Part shown: one piece after another, positions 7,619 to 9,662 of the stretch
How the letters are laid out: each line of letters begins with the position of its first letter
Numbering within the stretch: position 1 is the first letter of the stretch
Assembly (NCBI GenBank): GCA_946409675.1
Contig: CAMJXI010000033.1
Location: 1 to 9,662, forward strand
Direction of reading: 5' to 3'
DNA: 9,662 nt
DNA from: an uncultured Lactobacillus sp.
Lineage (GTDB): Bacteria; Bacillota; Bacilli; Lactobacillales; Lactobacillaceae
Notes under the pieces: generated by a model
Seen by the model: the letters and a program-made list of their open reading frames with translations, nothing else
Databases searched by the model: none
What the model was told of the DNA's origin: nothing
Made by a program: the position numbers and the translations under genes

Positions 7619-7646
7619 GCGCTGACAAAATCAGCGCCATTTTTTT
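7619..7646 (+). terminator. Intrinsic terminator of the small-protein gene
   Basis: GCGCTGA (7619-7625), a CAAAA loop and TCAGCGC (7631-7637) form a 7-bp hairpin followed by CA and seven Ts. The minus strand reads through the same hairpin without a good T-run, so termination of the convergent GntR gene here would be weaker. Confidence 0.92.
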
Positions 7647-7661
7647 GCTCAAAATCTGTAA

Positions 7662-8363
7662 TTATTTTTCAAAGACGAATTCGAAACGTTCTGCCACATA
7701 GTAGGCACGCACGTATTCAAATGGTTCATTGTTATCGAGGTGAGAAATTTGGCTTCTCATCACGACTGCATCCCCTTTTTTGAAATCCAAAAGGCGGGCA
7801 ATTTCTTCATTAGCGACACTTGCACCAATACGTTGTTCAACGTGGCCGAAAGTCACGTGACCCTTGTTCTCTAATGTTTCATAAAGTGATTTAGTAATTT
7901 CATCTTTAGAGTAGTGTTTGATTAATTTTTCGGGAATACTTGCGACTTCGTAACAGATTGGAACATCGTCCGCGAAACGAACACGTTCCATCCGTAAAAC
8001 AAGTTCCCCATCATCGAGTTGCAATTTTTCAATCTCGCTTGATGAAGGTTGAATAATTCGGTAAGAAATAGTCTTACTTGAAGGTGTTTTCCCTTGGGAA
8101 TGCATCAATTCAGTAAAGCCCATGATGCCGCTGACTTTTTCTTGGACTTTTTGGGAAGCGACGTAAGTACCAGATCCGAGTCTTCTTTCCAAAATTCCCT
8201 CGTCCTCAAGCGTTTTGATTGCTTGACGCAAAGTCATCCGGCTGACGTTAAAGTCTTCGGACAGTTGGCGTTCAGCGGGTATTCTTTCGCCCACATTCCA
8301 CCGTTGATTTTCAATATCCTTCTTAATCTTATTATGAATTTGGATATACATTGGTTCTTGCAT
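7662..8363 (-). CDS. GntR-family (HutC/UTRA) transcriptional regulator, NagR-like
   Basis: This is a cytoplasmic DNA-binding regulator whose C-terminal UTRA domain binds a small effector, often a phosphorylated amino sugar in NagR/YvoA-type members. The 233-residue product has the GntR winged helix at about 5-70: YIQIHNKIKKDI, then IPAERQLSEDFNVSR as the helix-turn-helix, TLRQAIKTLEDEGILER and the wing GSGTYV. The UTRA domain follows from about 85 to the end (MGFTELMHSQG, ...LVLRMERVRFADDVPICYE, ...YYVAERFEFVF). I start it at the ATG at 8363 because GAGGAG lies 7 nt upstream; an in-frame TTG at 8378 overlaps that ribosome site. It is divergent from the glycosylasparaginase gene with a shared 149-bp control region, which points to direct and self regulation. 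The effector is inferred, not shown. Confidence 0.93.
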   Translation of the reverse strand: MQEPMYIQIHNKIKKDIENQRWNVGERIPAERQLSEDFNVSRMTLRQAIKTLEDEGILERRLGSGTYVASQKVQEKVSGIMGFTELMHSQGKTPSSKTISYRIIQPSSSEIEKLQLDDGELVLRMERVRFADDVPICYEVASIPEKLIKHYSKDEITKSLYETLENKGHVTFGHVEQRIGASVANEEIARLLDFKKGDAVVMRSQISHLDNNEPFEYVRAYYVAERFEFVFEK

Positions 8364-8370
8364 GTTAACA

Positions 8371-8376
8371 CTCCTC
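8371..8376 (-). promoter_or_regulatory. Ribosome binding site that sets the GntR start
   Basis: GAGGAG on the minus strand sits 7 nt before the ATG at 8363. The longer in-frame reading from the TTG at 8378 would cover this site, which argues against it. Confidence 0.8.
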
Positions 8377-8393
8377 AAATTGACGTTGTGTTC

Positions 8394-8421
8394 ATTATAT
8401 TATAATTAGACCAAAAAACAA
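8394..8421 (-). promoter_or_regulatory. Promoter of the GntR-family regulator gene
   Basis: On the minus strand TTGTTT (8421-8416), a 16-nt spacer and a perfect TATAAT (8399-8394) form a promoter with a start near 8387 and a leader of about 24 nt. The spacer contains TTGGTCTAA, one of the two putative operator half-sites, so the regulator probably limits its own transcription. Confidence 0.7.
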
Positions 8422-8436
8422 AAAGAAATAGACTAA
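8406..8436. promoter_or_regulatory. Putative operator half-sites of the GntR/UTRA regulator
   Basis: TTAGACCAA (8406-8414) and ATAGACTAA (8428-8436) are 7/9 identical, in the same orientation and 22 bp apart, close to two helical turns. The TAGACCA core equals one half of the TGGTCTAGACCA palindrome known for NagR/YvoA-type HutC regulators; the other half is degenerate here. The first copy lies inside the regulator promoter. The second covers TAGACT, a possible -35 for the plus-strand gene that would pair with TAAAAT (8454-8459) only at a long 19-nt spacing. The function is inferred. Confidence 0.45.
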
Positions 8437-8456
8437 TAATGATTAAATTGGGTTAA

Positions 8457-8468
8457 AATATCGATATT
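8457..8468. repeat. 12-bp perfect palindrome upstream of the glycosylasparaginase gene
   Basis: AATATCGATATT is a perfect inverted repeat 44 nt before the start codon at 8513. It could be part of an operator or lie around the transcription start, but it is AT-rich and short, and no known regulator site is recognised. Confidence 0.3.
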
Positions 8469-8512
8469 AAGCAATTTCAAAAAATTCAAACTAGGATAAA
8501 AGAGGAGATTTT

Positions 8513-9457
8513 ATGACTTACCAAATTATCGGAACTTGGAGAATGTCGACTGAGGGCGTTGGCCTAGCGCAAAAAGCACTCGTAAATGGTCTATCAAAAA
8601 CGGCAGCATTAATTGAAGCCATCAAGAACGTTGAAGACAACCCGAATTTTGGTTCAGTGGGTTTTGGCGGCTTACCCAATAAAAACGGCCAGGTGCAACT
8701 AGACGCCGGTTTTATGGACGGCAATAATTTTAATGTAGGTGCAGTTGCTGGCTCAGAAAAAATCAAGAATCCTATCGAAGTCGCCGTTCAACTAGCAAAC
8801 GAATCGGCCAATAACTTTTTGATTGGCTATGGGGCTGATGAATACGCCAAAGAACATGGCTTTTCCTTCCGGGATAATCTTACGGAGAACGCAACGAAAC
8901 GTTACCTCGCCCGCAAGAAACAGGTGGAAGAAGAAGACATCAAGCCGTACGACGGCCACGATACGGTCGGTGTTATTATCCAAGATGACCAGAAGGAAAT
9001 TGTGGTCGGAACTTCGACTTCGGGATTATTCATGAAGGAACCAGGCCGTGTGGGCGATTCTCCGATGCCCGGAAATGGCTATTACGCGATTAGCGGTGTG
9101 GGTGCGGCTGCAGCAACTGGCATGGGCGAAGATATCATGAAAGGCGCTTTGAGCTACCAGACCGTGCAAAATATGGCAAACGGGATGGATGCCCAGACGG
9201 CTGTGCAAACTGCCGGTGAGTCTTTCGTCGACTTATTCCAGCAACAAAGCGGTTCTTTACCCCGTGAAATCTCGCTCATCGCACTAGATGCAAGTGGTAA
9301 TTTCGGCGTTTACACGAATGTCCAATTCTACTTTGCGCTCGCGAGTGACAAAACCGAGCTTTCACTTTACTCGATTAAACCCAACAATGATTTAAGTGGC
9401 GAACCTTACATTTATGAAAAAGCGGATTTAGCAAATATCCCAGCAGATTGGGAATAG
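8513..9457 (+). CDS. N4-(beta-N-acetylglucosaminyl)-L-asparaginase (glycosylasparaginase, Ntn hydrolase)
   Basis: This enzyme cleaves the GlcNAc-asparagine bond left when N-glycoproteins are degraded, giving aspartate and 1-amino-GlcNAc (which decays to GlcNAc and ammonia). The 314-residue precursor should cut itself between D150 and T151 in GHDTVG, making T151 the N-terminal nucleophile of the beta chain. T169 (GTSTSG), R179 and D182 (GRVGDSPMPG), and T202-G203 (AATGMG) lie at exactly the spacings known for human T206, T224, R234, D237 and T257-G258. W9 in GTW matches the conserved substrate-pocket tryptophan. The alpha chain has the family pattern VGFGGLPN...LDAGFMDG...VGAVAG. There is no signal peptide, so it acts in the cytoplasm on imported substrate. 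The ATG at 8513 has AGAGGAG 5 nt upstream. It is divergent from a NagR-like regulator. Related family members are plant-type asparaginases and isoaspartyl peptidases, but the motif set favours glycosylasparaginase. Confidence 0.92.
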   Translation: MTYQIIGTWRMSTEGVGLAQKALVNGLSKTAALIEAIKNVEDNPNFGSVGFGGLPNKNGQVQLDAGFMDGNNFNVGAVAGSEKIKNPIEVAVQLANESANNFLIGYGADEYAKEHGFSFRDNLTENATKRYLARKKQVEEEDIKPYDGHDTVGVIIQDDQKEIVVGTSTSGLFMKEPGRVGDSPMPGNGYYAISGVGAAAATGMGEDIMKGALSYQTVQNMANGMDAQTAVQTAGESFVDLFQQQSGSLPREISLIALDASGNFGVYTNVQFYFALASDKTELSLYSIKPNNDLSGEPYIYEKADLANIPADWE

Positions 9458-9492
9458 TTAGGTCAGATTTACTGAAATATAAAATTGAAGAC

Positions 9493-9527
9493 AAAAAAAG
9501 AGGTAGGACAGATGTCCTACCTCTTTT
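9493..9527. terminator. Bidirectional intrinsic terminator
   Basis: AAAAGAGGTAGGAC and GTCCTACCTCTTTT form a long hairpin with a small loop. On the minus strand it is followed by a run of seven Ts and ends the tRNA transcript. On the plus strand it ends in TTTT and lies about 40 nt past the glycosylasparaginase stop codon, so it can serve both convergent units. Confidence 0.9.
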
Positions 9528-9532
9528 AGCTA

Positions 9533-9604
9533 TTGGGTTAGCTGGATTCGAACCAGCGCATGACGGGATCAAAACCCGTTGCCTTACCGCTTGGCTATAA
9601 CCCA
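9533..9604 (-). tRNA. tRNA-Gln (anticodon UUG)
   Basis: The minus strand folds as a 72-nt tRNA: acceptor TGGGTTA/TAACCCA (7 bp) with discriminator A at 9533, a D-arm with AGCGGTAAGGC, the anticodon stem ACGGG/CCCGT around loop TTTTGAT with anticodon TTG, and the T-arm GCTGG-TTCGAAT-CCAGC. The 3' CCA is not encoded. It follows tRNA-Tyr by 5 nt in the same transcript. Confidence 0.97.
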
Positions 9605-9609
9605 ATAAA

Positions 9610-9662
9610 TGGAGGAGAGTGGATTCGAACCACCGAACCCGAAGGAGCGGATTTACAGTCCG
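9610..9662 (-). tRNA. tRNA-Tyr (anticodon GUA), 3' part, cut by the window edge
   Basis: The minus strand starts inside the anticodon stem: CGGAC, loop TGTAAAT region with anticodon GTA, then a long variable arm (CTCCTTCGGG region) typical of class II tRNA-Tyr. A T-arm with TTCGAAT and the acceptor strand CTCCTCC with discriminator A follow. No CCA is encoded. The 5' part lies beyond 9662. Confidence 0.93.

Noticed and set aside
7365..7652. Phe-rich 95-codon frame on the minus strand resembling a membrane protein
   Set aside because: It is the reverse complement of the Lys/Glu-rich small-protein gene (Lys and Glu codons read as Phe and Leu). The plus-strand gene has a ribosome site and a terminator; this frame has neither.
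9533..9662. tRNA genes as an integration site for a mobile element
   Set aside because: No integrase, no repeat of a tRNA 3' end and no phage-like genes are present in the window, so there is nothing to support an attachment site.

Overview
The window looks like chromosomal DNA of a low-to-moderate G+C Gram-positive bacterium, most probably a member of the Lactobacillaceae. The support is strong AGGAGG-type ribosome sites, a yybP-ykoY riboswitch on a P2A-type cation ATPase (an arrangement known in lactic acid bacteria), pncB directly followed by nadE, a TagA-type glycosyltransferase and tRNA genes without encoded CCA. The genus is not resolved. There is no transposase, CRISPR array, phage gene or origin.

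Layout from left to right. (1) 1-1220, minus strand: the N-terminal 406 codons of a P2A-type cation-pumping ATPase, cut by the window edge. Its ~150-nt leader (1221-1370) holds a Mn2+-sensing yybP-ykoY aptamer that competes with an intrinsic terminator, preceded by a good sigma-A promoter. (2) 1427-3714, minus: the NAD salvage pair pncB-nadE, 2 nt apart. (3) 3839-7154, minus: a three-gene cell-surface polysaccharide module with its own promoter and terminator, in transcription order a Wzx-type flippase, a TagA/WecB-type GT26 transferase and a GT4 transferase. (4) 7416-7601, plus: a 61-residue, Lys/Glu/His-rich small protein with its own terminator. (5) 7662-9457: a divergent pair, a GntR/HutC-family (UTRA) regulator on minus and a cytoplasmic glycosylasparaginase on plus. 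The spacer between them carries two TAGAC(C/T)AA half-sites resembling NagR-type operators. (6) 9493-9662: a bidirectional terminator, then tRNA-Gln(UUG) and the 3' part of tRNA-Tyr(GUA) on minus.

How the parts work together. PncB turns salvaged nicotinate into NaMN and NadE performs the last amidation to NAD; the intermediate NadD step is encoded elsewhere. No terminator is visible between nadE and the ATPase leader, so the riboswitch terminator may gate both the ATPase's own promoter and read-through from the NAD operon. The polysaccharide trio could build and flip an undecaprenyl-linked oligosaccharide, but it lacks an initiating transferase, polymerase and ligase. The regulator and glycosylasparaginase suggest intracellular use of GlcNAc-Asn, the stub left from N-glycoproteins, under amino-sugar-responsive control.

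The gene families here are known. I see no convincing wholly new system. The most interesting items are the riboswitch/ATPase control region, the GntR-glycosylasparaginase pair with its shared operator region, the small charged protein and the compact polysaccharide module.
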